The position numbers and the translations under genes were made by a program. DNA of 64,000 bases from an uncultured Actinomyces sp. (lineage in GTDB: Bacteria > Actinomycetota > Actinomycetes > Actinomycetales > Actinomycetaceae): assembly GCA_938014245.1 (NCBI GenBank), contig CALLSD010000062.1:1-64000 (forward strand), read 5' to 3'. Shown one piece after another: positions 16,975 to 25,809 of the stretch. The notes under the pieces are model-generated. The model made no database searches, was not told the DNA's origin, and worked only from the letters and a program-made list of their open reading frames with translations. How positions within the stretch are numbered: position 1 is the stretch's first letter; the number at the start of each line of letters is the position of its first letter.

Positions 16975-18300
16975 TCAGCGGTCGGCGTATTCGACGCGCG
17001 CGTCCAGCTCGCGCAGTTTACGGATGAAATGCTCGTATCCGCGCGAAATCACATCGATTCCCGAAACGGTTGAGGTTCCCGAGGCGGCCAGTGCGGCAAT
17101 CAGGTGCGAGAAGCCACCGCGAAGGTCAGGAACAACGATGTCTGCAGCGTGAAGAGGAGTCGGCCCCGAGATAACAGCTGAGTGATAGTAGTTCTTCTGG
17201 CCAAAACGACACGGTGTTCCACCCAAGCACTCACGGTAAACCTGAATATTTGCACCCATTTGGCGCAGCGCAGAGGTAAAACCGAAGCGGTTTTCGTACA
17301 CGGTTTCGTGGACGATGGACAAGCCTTCGGCCTGAGTGAGAGCAACGACGAGGGGCTGCTGCCAGTCCGTCATGAAACCGGGGTGAACGGCGGTTTCCAA
17401 AGCGATGGAATGCAATTCACCGCCGGGATGATAGAAGCGAATACCTTCTGAATCGATGTCGAAAGCGCCGCCAACCTTACGGAAGGTGTTGAGGAAAGTC
17501 GTCATATCCGGCTGGTGTGCGCCTCGGACGTAAATGTCACCGTGAGTGGCCAGGGCCGCCGCTCCCCAGGAAGCGGCCTCGATGCGGTCAGGAAGAGCGG
17601 TGTGACGGTATCCGCTGAGGGTTTGCACGCCTTCGATACGGATGGTGCGGTCAGTATCGACGGAAATGATGGCGCCCATCTTCTGAAGAACATTGATGAG
17701 GTCCATAATTTCGGGCTCGATTGCCGCGCCCTTCAAGGTTGTGATGCCGTCGTTGCGCACTGCCGTGAGCAGGGTTTGTTCGGTCGCGCCAACGGAGGGG
17801 AAGGGAAGCTCAATGATTGCGCCGTGAAGCCCGGAGGACGGGCGCTTGATGTGAACACCATCGGGCTGTTTTTCAACGATCGCGCCGAATTTACGCAAGG
17901 TCTCCAAGTGGAAGTCGATGGGACGACCACCGATCGCGCATCCTCCCAGTTCCGGAATGAATGCTTCGCCGAGTTGGTGGAGAAGAGGCCCGCAGAAGAG
18001 GATCGGAATACGCGAAGCTCCCGCAAGAGTGTCAATGTCAGAACGCGAGGCCACGCGAACATTCGCGGGATCCATGCGCAATTCGCCGCGCTCTTGGTCG
18101 TAATCAACCTTGACCCCGTGCAGGGACAAGAGGTCAGAGACCACGTCAACGTCACGAATCAGAGGGACGTTGTAGAGCTCTGAGGGTGTGTCGGCCAGCA
18201 GCGATGCAACCATCGCTTTGGGAACAAAGTTCTTTGCTCCGCGCACGGTAATGGTGCCCTGAAGCGGGTGGCCACCTTCAACTCGCAGAATCGAGGACAT
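16975..18300 (-). CDS. murA: UDP-N-acetylglucosamine 1-carboxyvinyltransferase
   Basis: A 441-residue enolpyruvyl transferase for the first committed step of peptidoglycan synthesis. K23-N24 lie in RGAKNFVPK. The active-site loop reads LGGCAIGGRPID with C121, the cysteine attacked by fosfomycin; mycobacteria have aspartate there. The two inside-out alpha/beta domains span the whole length. It is followed closely by the diacylglycerol-kinase-like gene and preceded by leuD. Confidence 0.94.
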   Translation of the reverse strand: MSSILRVEGGHPLQGTITVRGAKNFVPKAMVASLLADTPSELYNVPLIRDVDVVSDLLSLHGVKVDYDQERGELRMDPANVRVASRSDIDTLAGASRIPILFCGPLLHQLGEAFIPELGGCAIGGRPIDFHLETLRKFGAIVEKQPDGVHIKRPSSGLHGAIIELPFPSVGATEQTLLTAVRNDGITTLKGAAIEPEIMDLINVLQKMGAIISVDTDRTIRIEGVQTLSGYRHTALPDRIEAASWGAAALATHGDIYVRGAHQPDMTTFLNTFRKVGGAFDIDSEGIRFYHPGGELHSIALETAVHPGFMTDWQQPLVVALTQAEGLSIVHETVYENRFGFTSALRQMGANIQVYRECLGGTPCRFGQKNYYHSAVISGPTPLHAADIVVPDLRGGFSHLIAALAASGTSTVSGIDVISRGYEHFIRKLRELDARVEYADR

Positions 18301-18394
18301 CTTGCTGGTCTCCTAGCTGTCGACTTTCTGTGACCACTTTAGAGCAGCTCGCCCTCATCTGCGTGCGCTTCGGGCAGCTTTTGCGGGTGGCGAA

Positions 18395-19039
18395 CTACTC
18401 AGACTCGACGGGACGTGCGGAAACAACCAGTTGCAGGGGAAGAGTCTTTGCAGGAAGTGTCTTCGGTTTGAAGGACGGCCTGCGCTCTTCGTAGGCGGTA
18501 ATTTCTGCCTCGTGACGCAAGGTCAAGGCGATATCGTCCAAACCTTCCATCAGCGTCCAGCGCACGTAGTCATCGATTTCAAAAGTACAGGTGAAATCAC
18601 CGAGGCGCGCGGTCTTATCTTCCAAAGAAACCGTGATTTGTGCGCCTGGATCAGCTTCGAGCAGTTCCCAGAGCTTTTCACAGTCGTCCTGGCTGATGAT
18701 CCCAGTAACGAGGCCCTGCTTGCCCGCGTTTCCGCGGAAAATATCGGCGAACTTGGGCGCGAGGACGACCTTAAAGCCGTAGTCGCGAAGTGCCCACACC
18801 GCATGCTCGCGCGATGAACCGGTTCCGAAATCAGGCCCAGCAACCAAGACCGATCCTTGGTTGTAGGGTTCACGATTCAAAATGAAGTCAGGCTCGCGGC
18901 GCCATGCGTAAAACAGCGCGTCATCGAAGCCGGTCTTTGTAACGCGCTTCAAGAAGACGGCCGGAATGATCTGGTCGGTGTCGACATTTGAGCGGCGGAG
19001 CGGGACGCCAATACCCGTGTGCGAAATGAACTTTTCCAT
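18395..19039 (-). CDS. leuD: 3-isopropylmalate dehydratase small subunit
   Basis: A 214-residue aconitase swivel-domain subunit that pairs with LeuC for leucine synthesis. Typical features are the start MEKFISHTGIGVPLRRSNVDTDQIIPA, VAGPDFGTGSSREHAVWAL and SFKPKTLP near the end. It begins 20 bp after leuC. Confidence 0.96.
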   Translation of the reverse strand: MEKFISHTGIGVPLRRSNVDTDQIIPAVFLKRVTKTGFDDALFYAWRREPDFILNREPYNQGSVLVAGPDFGTGSSREHAVWALRDYGFKVVLAPKFADIFRGNAGKQGLVTGIISQDDCEKLWELLEADPGAQITVSLEDKTARLGDFTCTFEIDDYVRWTLMEGLDDIALTLRHEAEITAYEERRPSFKPKTLPAKTLPLQLVVSARPVESE

Positions 19040-19059
19040 GAGTTTTCCTTCGGTGTGTA

Positions 19060-20478
19060 TCAGCGCTGAGCCGGCTCATCCAGGTCGGCGGGCGAGGACA
19101 GTGTTCCACGAATTGCGGTTGCCGCTGCGACCAGTGGGGAAACCAAGTGGGTGCGCGAAAGCTTTCCTTGGCGGCCTTCAAAGTTACGATTCGAGGTCGA
19201 GGCGGAGCGTTCTTGAGGTGCCAGTTGGTCGGGATTCATCCCCAGGCACATTGAACAACCGGCATTGCGCCACTCCGCGCCGAAATTCGTGAAGACCTTA
19301 TCCAGGCCCTCGGCCTCAGCTTGAAGACGAACACGCGCCGAACCGGGAACAACCAGCATACGCAGTCCCGGGGCTTTTTCGTGGCCACGAATGATTTCCG
19401 CTGCGGCACGCAGGTCTTCAATGCGGCCGTTCGTGCATGAACCCAGGAAGACGGTGTCTACCTTGATATCGCGCATCGGAGTGCCGGCCTCGAGGCCCAT
19501 GTAGTCCAGAGCCTTCTTCGCGGCCGCGCGCAAGGTCTCATCGCTAAAGTCTTCGGGGTTGGGAACTTGACCAGACAGAGGAACGCCCTGCCCGGGGTTG
19601 GTTCCCCAGGTTACGAAGGGTTCGAGGTCTTCGGCATTCAAGATGACCTCGGCGTCGAAAACCGCATCTTCATCTGAGTGGAGTGTCTTCCAGTATTCGA
19701 CGGCGCGATCCCAGTCTTCACCTTGAGGGGCGTGGGGACGTCCCTTGAGGTAGGCGAAGGTCGTCTCATCGGGGGCGACCATTCCAGCGCGAGCACCGGC
19801 CTCGATGGACATATTGCACACGGTCATGCGGCCTTCCATCGAAAGCTCGCGAATTGCCTGACCGCGATACTCAAGGACATATCCCTGTCCCCCACCGGTT
19901 CCGATCTTCGAGATCACGGCCAAGATGATGTCTTTTGCAGTCGCACCCTTGGGCAGAGAACCGTTCACGGTAATAGCCATGGTCTTGAAAGGAGCCATGG
20001 GAAGTGTCTGGGTAGCAAGGACGTGCTCGACCTGACTGGTTCCAATTCCCATTGCCAGAGCGCCAAAAGCACCGTGCGTCGAGGTGTGAGAGTCACCGCA
20101 GACGATAGTCATGCCGGGTTGAGTCAGTCCAAGCTGAGGACCAACGACGTGGACGATTCCCTGATCGGCGTCCCCCAGGGAGTGCAAACGGATACCAAAT
20201 TCCTTCGCATTTTTGCGCAGAGTATCGATCTGCGTGCGGCTGGTGATATCTGCGATCGGCAGATCAATATCGACGGTGGGGGTGTTGTGATCTTCGGTTG
20301 CGATCGTGAGATCGGGGCGACGCACCTTGCGTCCGGCCATGCGCAAACCATCAAAAGCCTGGGGGCTGGTCACTTCATGAACCAGATGCAAGTCGATGTA
20401 GAGCAGGTCCGGGGCGCCATCTTCCCCATGTACAACTACGTGATCAGCCCAGACCTTCTCGGCCAGCGTTCCACTCAT
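19060..20478 (-). CDS. leuC: 3-isopropylmalate dehydratase large subunit
   Basis: A 472-residue aconitase-type Fe-S enzyme. The cluster ligands are in FLGSCTNGRIEDL and GCSMCLGMNPD near the C-terminus. GDSHTSTHGAFGALAMGIGTSQVEHV is the other family hallmark. The frame opens at 20520, but the ATG at 20478 has AAGGAG at proper spacing and gives the standard N-terminus MSGTLAEKVW. It is divergent from an IclR-type gene across a region with a perfect palindrome, probably its operator. Confidence 0.96.
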   Translation of the reverse strand: MSGTLAEKVWADHVVVHGEDGAPDLLYIDLHLVHEVTSPQAFDGLRMAGRKVRRPDLTIATEDHNTPTVDIDLPIADITSRTQIDTLRKNAKEFGIRLHSLGDADQGIVHVVGPQLGLTQPGMTIVCGDSHTSTHGAFGALAMGIGTSQVEHVLATQTLPMAPFKTMAITVNGSLPKGATAKDIILAVISKIGTGGGQGYVLEYRGQAIRELSMEGRMTVCNMSIEAGARAGMVAPDETTFAYLKGRPHAPQGEDWDRAVEYWKTLHSDEDAVFDAEVILNAEDLEPFVTWGTNPGQGVPLSGQVPNPEDFSDETLRAAAKKALDYMGLEAGTPMRDIKVDTVFLGSCTNGRIEDLRAAAEIIRGHEKAPGLRMLVVPGSARVRLQAEAEGLDKVFTNFGAEWRNAGCSMCLGMNPDQLAPQERSASTSNRNFEGRQGKLSRTHLVSPLVAAATAIRGTLSSPADLDEPAQR

Positions 20479-20542
20479 TTCCCGCTCCTTCTTCGACTTC
20501 TTTCTTCCCATGATTGACACTTACGGTGGAGTTGGACTTGAT

Positions 20543-20559
20543 ATCTCATTTAATGAGAT
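20543..20559. promoter_or_regulatory. Palindrome between leuC and the IclR gene (candidate operator)
   Basis: ATCTCATTTAATGAGAT is a perfect 8+1+8 palindrome in the 95-bp leuC/IclR divergent gap. A TTGACA at 20514-20519 and a TTGGAC at 20532-20537 lie nearby. In other actinobacteria IclR-type regulators (LtbR, NdgR) bind between themselves and leuCD, so this is the best candidate site. Confidence 0.6.
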
Positions 20560-20573
20560 GTGAAAATAACATC

Positions 20574-21314
20574 ATGGAGGACTCAGAAGCCTTTGGAAGT
20601 GGAGTTGGCGTTCTAGATAAAGCCGCGTTGGTTTTGAGCGCCCTCGAAGCAGGTCCGGCCCCCCTTGCACAGTTGGTCGCAACGACGGGTCTTGCACGCC
20701 CAACAGCACACCGCCTGGCCGTCGCATTGGAGTATCACCGCTTCGTTGCACGCGACATGCAAGGACGTTTCGTTTTGGGGCCGCGTCTCCAAGAACTCGC
20801 CTCTTCTGCCGGCGAGGACCGTCTGCTTGCTGCCGCAATGCCCGTTCTGATCGCATTGCGCAATCACACCAAGGAATCGACCCAGCTTTTCCGTCGTCAA
20901 GGCGACTTCCGCGTGTGCGTTGCCGCCTCTGAACGTGAAATGGGGCTTCGCGATTCCATTCCCGTTGGCGCAACCCTCACTATGAAGGCAGGTTCTGCCG
21001 CGCAGGTTCTTCTTGCGTGGGAAGAACCCGACCGCTTGCACCGCGGTCTGTATGGCGCGACTTTCAACGCGACGATGCTCGCGCAAGTTCGTCGCCGAGG
21101 CTGGGCACAGTCGGTCGCAGAACGCGAGCCTGGCGTCGCATCGGTTTCTGCCCCCGTTCGAGGCCCCTCCGGCCGAGTTCTGGCCGCGATCTCAATTTCT
21201 GGCCCCGTCGAGCGCATGGGACGTCAACCGGGACGCCAGCACGGCCCCTCCGCGGTCGCTGCAGCCAATAGGCTCTCGGATTTCCTCCGCTCCGCAGAAG
21301 GAATGGAAGACTAA
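20574..21314 (+). CDS. IclR-family regulator of leucine biosynthesis (LtbR/NdgR-like)
   Basis: About 246 residues. The winged helix-turn-helix lies at about 12-60 with LAQLVATTGLARPTAHRLAVAL, followed by the IclR effector domain ending in SGRVLAAISISGPVERM. The frame opens at TTG 20514 and has ATGs at 20553 and 20574. The last is chosen because the earlier ones place the palindrome inside the gene, but no start has a good ribosome site. The divergent position beside leuCD is the conserved context of LtbR and NdgR, which control leu genes. The stop overlaps the convergent glycosyltransferase stop by two bases. Confidence 0.85.
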   Translation: MEDSEAFGSGVGVLDKAALVLSALEAGPAPLAQLVATTGLARPTAHRLAVALEYHRFVARDMQGRFVLGPRLQELASSAGEDRLLAAAMPVLIALRNHTKESTQLFRRQGDFRVCVAASEREMGLRDSIPVGATLTMKAGSAAQVLLAWEEPDRLHRGLYGATFNATMLAQVRRRGWAQSVAEREPGVASVSAPVRGPSGRVLAAISISGPVERMGRQPGRQHGPSAVAAANRLSDFLRSAEGMED

Positions 21315-22444
21315 GACACCGCTGCCATCGCGCGCCGGTAATACTCCTCCGTTGAGTCAATAACCTTCTCCCACGAGAAGGGGAAACTCGCGCTCATATT
21401 GTGCGCACGAATGTCGCCGAGGCACTCAGGACGCTCAAGTACGCCCACGAGCGTTTCAATCATGTCCTCGTCACTGTCAAGACTCCACCCATTCACGCCG
21501 TTCTCAACCACCTCGGCAAGCCCAGATTGTGAACGCGTCATCACTGCAAGTCCAGAGGCGAGGGCTTCGCGTCCCGCAATCGAAGCAGATTCTTTGATCG
21601 AGGGGGCAAGGAAAATATCCGCTCGCGAATACAGGTCCTGTAGTTGAGCGGCGCTCATACGTCCCGGAAGAAGAACCCACTCCCCGAGGTCATACTTGTC
21701 CACCTTGCGCACAGCAGAATTGAAAAGTGGTCCCTCGCCCGCGATGACCGCACGCAGAGGGAAAGAGGAAGCGTCGCCTCGGCGATAATAGGAATTCCAA
21801 CGGCGAGAGGTCTCCGCAAGGATATCGATGAGCGCGTCCACGCGCTTTCGAGGCGCAAATCGGGTTGCCGTAACAGCAAGGATTCCCTCGTGCGCAAGAG
21901 GTGGACGCTGCCATGGAGTTAGATCAACGCCGTTATGCAAAGTACCGATCTGAACGCCCTCCCCCATGACCGCTCGAATCTGATCATTGACAAGCTGTGA
22001 AACACCCGTCCAGATGATCGGAGCCCTATTAAGGCCCGTTCTGCGTGCGATGGCAGTGAAGCTCGGAATTGTCAGGCGTGGATCCCACAGCGAGTGCACG
22101 GTGACGACCTGAGGGATCCCAGAGTTTTTGAGGCGCAGCAAGAGGGATTGGACGACCGGCGTGAGTTCACCCATGTGGTAGTGGACGACATCGGGGCGAA
22201 AACGCGTGATGAAGTCACGGAAGCGCCGGGGCGCCTTCGGATCGACGGGTGCGTCAAATGGATTCGACCATGTCGAGCGCAGAACCGTATAGGGGCAAGG
22301 CTCGACCTGCTCACCTTCAGGCGTGCAGGTGAGAACAACGATTTCGTGGCCTCGGGAGTGGAGGTGGTCAGCAAGGGCACCTACCTGCGTTTCAATCCCG
22401 CCCATGGTGGGACGGAAAGTATCGGAGACCAAAATAATGCGCAT
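21311..22444 (-). CDS. GT4-family glycosyltransferase
   Basis: A 377-residue GT-B glycosyltransferase. The N-terminal MRIILVSDTFRPTMGGIETQV with the glycine-rich acceptor loop, the central VTATRFAPRKRVDALI donor-domain start and the C-terminal PSIKESASIAGREALASG (EX7E-type) are typical of family 4 enzymes such as PimB-like mannosyltransferases. The ATG at 22444 is used; the upstream extension is rejected. Donor and acceptor are unknown. An envelope glycolipid or polysaccharide is plausible. Confidence 0.85.
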   Translation of the reverse strand: MRIILVSDTFRPTMGGIETQVGALADHLHSRGHEIVVLTCTPEGEQVEPCPYTVLRSTWSNPFDAPVDPKAPRRFRDFITRFRPDVVHYHMGELTPVVQSLLLRLKNSGIPQVVTVHSLWDPRLTIPSFTAIARRTGLNRAPIIWTGVSQLVNDQIRAVMGEGVQIGTLHNGVDLTPWQRPPLAHEGILAVTATRFAPRKRVDALIDILAETSRRWNSYYRRGDASSFPLRAVIAGEGPLFNSAVRKVDKYDLGEWVLLPGRMSAAQLQDLYSRADIFLAPSIKESASIAGREALASGLAVMTRSQSGLAEVVENGVNGWSLDSDEDMIETLVGVLERPECLGDIRAHNMSASFPFSWEKVIDSTEEYYRRAMAAVS

Positions 22445-22499
22445 GGTGTCATTCTTGCATGCTTGACGGGCAGCGCTTGGGTGGCGATCTTTGGATAAC

Positions 22500-22523
22500 A
22501 AAAAAGCAGGGCCGAAGCCCTGC
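22500..22523 (-). terminator. Intrinsic terminator after tRNA-Glu
   Basis: Minus strand GCAGGGC-TTCG-GCCCTGC is followed by a run of six T, ten bases past tRNA-Glu. A UUCG tetraloop closes the stem. Confidence 0.9.
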
Positions 22524-22532
22524 GAAGAGTTG

Positions 22533-22605
22533 TACCCCCAACCGGATTTGAACCGGTGTTAACGCCGTGAGAGGGCGTCGTCCTAGGCCGCTAGACGATG
22601 GGGGC
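22533..22605 (-). tRNA. tRNA-Glu (anticodon CUC)
   Basis: Acceptor GCCCCCA pairs with TGGGGGT, then discriminator A. The anticodon stem ACGCC/GGCGT encloses CTCTCAC (CTC). The T arm CCGGTTTGAATCCGG is present. It lies downstream of tRNA-Gln on the same strand, just upstream of a terminator. Confidence 0.96.
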
Positions 22606-22630
22606 CTTCTCGCAAATTCCTTTGCGATGG

Positions 22631-22702
22631 CTGGGGTACCAGGACTCGAACCTAGACTAAATGAACCAGAATCACTCGTGCTGCCAATTACACCATACCC
22701 CA
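22631..22702 (-). tRNA. tRNA-Gln (anticodon CUG)
   Basis: Acceptor TGGGGTA pairs with TACCCCA, with discriminator G and an encoded CCA, unlike the other tRNAs in this window. The anticodon loop TTCTGGT gives CTG. It is followed 25 bp later by tRNA-Glu; gltX lies upstream on the same strand. Confidence 0.96.
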
Positions 22703-22745
22703 TGGCGCAATCCGTTCGGTCAGACCGAAGCGGCGACAAGAGAAA

Positions 22746-22774
22746 AGAATAGCGAACTGCGCTCTACTTGCCAA
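22746..22774 (-). promoter_or_regulatory. Promoter of the tRNA-Gln/tRNA-Glu unit
   Basis: TTGGCA (22769-22774) and TATTCT (22746-22751) are separated by exactly 17 bp, about 43 bp upstream of tRNA-Gln. The unit therefore runs promoter, tRNA-Gln, tRNA-Glu, terminator. Confidence 0.65.
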
Positions 22775-22819
22775 ATCGCAGGAACGTGGCACTGATCATA
22801 GTGCGACATATATGAAGAA

Positions 22820-22880
22820 CCGCAGGAAGTGAGTCCCCCACCGGAGCCCTTAGGCTCCAGCTCCATCCCACTTCCTGCGG
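22820..22880. other. Large two-tier hairpin between gltX and tRNA-Gln
   Basis: A 12-bp perfect outer stem CCGCAGGAAGTG / CACTTCCTGCGG (22820-22831, 22869-22880) encloses a hairpin GGAGCC-CTTA-GGCTCC (22843-22848, 22853-22858). It begins 50 bp after the gltX stop. No T-run follows, so it may be a processing signal, a non-canonical terminator or a small structured RNA. Confidence 0.5.
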
Positions 22881-22930
22881 CCGATTATGGTGCTAACGCT
22901 CGGCGTCAGCCATCTCAGGTGGCGACCAGT

Positions 22931-24439
22931 TTAGCCCAGTCGGTTGCGCAATGAATGCAGACGATTGAGCACGCTCTCACGACCCAAGATTTCCATGGAT
23001 TCAAACAGCGGCGGGGACACCTGGCGTCCCGTCACTGCCACGCGAATCGGACCAAAAGCAATACGCGGCTTGATATCCATGCCTTCAACGATGAGCTCGC
23101 GCAACGCGTGCTCAAGAGCCTCGGTTGTGAAGGGGCCGTCGTAGTTTTCAATGAAGTGGATCGTCGCGTCCAGAACCTCAGGAGCGTTTTCCTTGAGCTT
23201 CGATACGGACTTCTCATCCAGCTCAAGCGCGTCATCCTCCGTGAAGAGGAAGCCCAGCATTCCAGGAGCCTCACCGAGCAACTGAATGCGGGTCTGGATG
23301 AGCGGAGAGGCGTGCTGCATGATCTTCTGTTCGTCAGCGGTCAGCTCGTCGAAGGAATCAGCCGACACCAAACCGTCGCGGTGAAGGAAGGGGACGATGC
23401 GGCCTCGGAAATCATCCGGCTCAAGCAGGCGGATATGCTCAGCATTGATCGCAATGCACTTCTTGGGGTCGAAACGTGCGGGGTTCGGGTTCACGTCGGA
23501 AATATCGAAGGCCGCGGCCATCTCTTCCATCGAGAAGACATCGTTATCGGGGCTGATCGACCATCCCAGCAGTGCGAGGTAGTTGTTCAGACCCTCGGGG
23601 ATCATTCCAGCTTCGCGATGCAGGAGCAGGTTCGATTCGGGGTCGCGCTTGGAGAGCTTCTTGTTGCCTTCGCCCATCACGTAGGGCAGGTGGCCGAAGC
23701 GAGGCATGAACTTGGCAATACCCAGCTCTTCCAGCGCTCGGTAGAGGACGATCTGACGAGGCGTCGAAGAGAGCAGGTCTTCACCACGCAGAACGTGCGT
23801 GATTTCCATGAGCGCGTCATCAACAGGGTTGACCAGCGTGTACAGCGGGTGACCATTGGCGCGGACAATGACGTAGTCCGGAACCGAACCGGGCTTGAAG
23901 GTGATCTCGCCGCGAATCAGGTCGGTGAAGGTAATGTCTTCATCGGGCATACGCAGGCGCAGAACCGGCTTGCGTCCCTCGGCGCGGTAGGCGGCAATCT
24001 GTTCTTCGGTCAGATCGCGATCAAAGCCGTCGTAGCCAAGCTTGGGATCCTCACCCTTTGCGATGTGGCGAGCTTCGACCTCTTCTGGAGTCGAGTAGGA
24101 TTCGTAGGCATAGCCGGCTTCGAGGAGCTTTGCGGCAACATCGCGGTAGATGTCCATGCGCTCGCTTTGGCGGTACGGCGGGTGCGGGCCTCCCTTACCG
24201 ACACCTTCATCCCAATCCAGGCCCAGCCAACGCAGCGAATCAAGAATCTGATCGAAAGATTCTTGGGAATCGCGAGCAGCATCGGTGTCTTCAATACGGA
24301 AGACGAAGGTGCCGCCGGTATGGCGCGCGTATGCCCAGTTGAAGAGGCAGGTGCGGACCATTCCCACGTGGGGGGTTCCAGTTGGCGAAGGGCAGAATCG
24401 GACGCGAACATCGGCGCCACTTGCGGTAGTCACACTCAT
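22931..24439 (-). CDS. gltX: Glutamyl-tRNA synthetase
   Basis: A 502-residue class I synthetase. The HIGH-type motif is FCPSPTGTPHVG near residue 14 and the KMSKS-type motif is KLSKRDP. GED.LSSTPRQ is the usual catalytic-domain landmark. The frame extends 13 codons upstream, but MSVTTASGADVRVRF is the normal start; no clear ribosome site precedes it. tRNA-Gln and tRNA-Glu lie just downstream. Actinobacteria usually charge tRNA-Gln through glutamylation and GatCAB, so this enzyme may use both; that is inference. Confidence 0.96.
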   Translation of the reverse strand: MSVTTASGADVRVRFCPSPTGTPHVGMVRTCLFNWAYARHTGGTFVFRIEDTDAARDSQESFDQILDSLRWLGLDWDEGVGKGGPHPPYRQSERMDIYRDVAAKLLEAGYAYESYSTPEEVEARHIAKGEDPKLGYDGFDRDLTEEQIAAYRAEGRKPVLRLRMPDEDITFTDLIRGEITFKPGSVPDYVIVRANGHPLYTLVNPVDDALMEITHVLRGEDLLSSTPRQIVLYRALEELGIAKFMPRFGHLPYVMGEGNKKLSKRDPESNLLLHREAGMIPEGLNNYLALLGWSISPDNDVFSMEEMAAAFDISDVNPNPARFDPKKCIAINAEHIRLLEPDDFRGRIVPFLHRDGLVSADSFDELTADEQKIMQHASPLIQTRIQLLGEAPGMLGFLFTEDDALELDEKSVSKLKENAPEVLDATIHFIENYDGPFTTEALEHALRELIVEGMDIKPRIAFGPIRVAVTGRQVSPPLFESMEILGRESVLNRLHSLRNRLG

Positions 24440-24641
24440 AATTTCTAAGTTTAGCTCCCAGAATTTGCCCCCGTGCACATTCTTCCGACCGGCGAGGCTG
24501 GTGGCGGGATAGGTGCATCACTTTCCTTTGAGCGCCAAGGCGAATTCCGAATAGGAATCTAAAGCCATACAATGGGAGCCAGCTCACATTCCCGGCCTCG
24601 TCTGGAGGCCTCCCTCGAACGATCGTGAAAGAAGCTATCGC

Positions 24642-25805
24642 ATGGAATTTCGTAGCGCTGAAGAGCTGTGCCGCATCGGCTCATTGAAGTGGACGGGCAT
24701 TAAGCCTGCCGATGGCAGCGATGTTTTGGGCGCATGGGTTGCTGAAATGGATTTCGGTACCGCTCCTTGCGTTGAGAAGGTCATGGTTTCCGCGATTCAG
24801 GACGGGCTTTTGGGCTACAACCCGACATGGCTCGCCCCCGCAGTTTCCGAGGCGACCGCCGCTTTCCAGAAGAAGCGTTTTGGTTGGGATCTGGATCCGA
24901 AAGCGGTGCGGGTCGCTCCTGCGGTTCTTCCAGCCTTGGAGGCGATGATTCAGTACTTGGTTCGCCCAGGATCCCCGGTCATTGTCCCGACTCCCGCTTA
25001 CATGCCTTTCTTGACGATCCCACCTGCGCTGGGCCACTCCGTCATTGAAGTTCCTTCCCTCCATGGCGATGCCTACCCCGGCGGGTGGACGCTGGATCTT
25101 GATGGAATTAAGGCGGGCCTCGAGGCCGGCGCTGGCTTGGTCATCTTGTGCAACCCGTGGAACCCGGTAGGGCGCGTCCTCACCGAGGTAGAAATGCGAG
25201 CTTTGCAAGAGCTCGTGTCGCGCTACGACGCACTGGTCTTTTCTGACGAGATCCACTCCCCCTTGGTTTTGGGTGGTCGCGATTTTGTTTCTTATGCGCG
25301 GATGGGCGCAGAGTTTGCTTCCCATACAATTACCGCAACCGCGGCGACAAAAGGCTGGAACATTGCGGGCTTGCCCAATGCGCAGGTCATCATTCCAGAT
25401 GAGGGACTTCGCGAGCGCTGGGACGGCATCTGTCAAGAGAAACTCCCCCATTCAATGTCGACGATTGGTGCCTTGGGTTCGATCGAGGCCTACACGAACG
25501 GCGACGAGTGGCAGCGCGAAATTTTCGAGGTCATCGAAGGCAATATCCGCACCGTTACTGAGGCGTTGGCACCCACCGAGATTGACTTCCGTCCCCCGCA
25601 GGCGACCTATCTGACGTGGTGGGGTTTCGAGGCCTACCCGCAGTTCGGGGACTCCCCCGCGAGTGTGTTGCTTGAGCGCGCGCATATTGCGGTTAATGCT
25701 GGGATCGCACTGGGCGCGGATTACTCAAAGTGGGCACGAATGAACCTCGCGTGCCCGCCGAAGGTGGCCGAAGAGATGCTTTCGCGGGTTGTGGACGTTC
25801 TTTAG
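24642..25805 (+). CDS. MalY/PatB-type PLP C-S lyase (cystathionine beta-lyase-like)
   Basis: A 387-residue fold-type I aminotransferase-class protein. The N-terminal WVAEMDFGTAP, NPWNPVGRV, FSDEIHSPLVLGG and the PLP-lysine motif TAATKGWNIAGL are the hallmarks of the MalY/PatB group. Members cleave cystathionine or cysteine conjugates to pyruvate and ammonia. It stands alone on the plus strand, divergent from gltX and convergent with the phosphorylase gene (4 bp between stops). Confidence 0.88.
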   Translation: MEFRSAEELCRIGSLKWTGIKPADGSDVLGAWVAEMDFGTAPCVEKVMVSAIQDGLLGYNPTWLAPAVSEATAAFQKKRFGWDLDPKAVRVAPAVLPALEAMIQYLVRPGSPVIVPTPAYMPFLTIPPALGHSVIEVPSLHGDAYPGGWTLDLDGIKAGLEAGAGLVILCNPWNPVGRVLTEVEMRALQELVSRYDALVFSDEIHSPLVLGGRDFVSYARMGAEFASHTITATAATKGWNIAGLPNAQVIIPDEGLRERWDGICQEKLPHSMSTIGALGSIEAYTNGDEWQREIFEVIEGNIRTVTEALAPTEIDFRPPQATYLTWWGFEAYPQFGDSPASVLLERAHIAVNAGIALGADYSKWARMNLACPPKVAEEMLSRVVDVL

Positions 25806-25809
25806 TCCT

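Noticed and set aside
22820..22880. A 6C-type actinobacterial RNA
   Set aside because: It has one nested hairpin and only a run of five C, not two hairpins with six-C loops.
22955..24448. A 497-codon open frame on the plus strand
   Set aside because: It is the antisense shadow of gltX, which has clear catalytic motifs on the minus strand.
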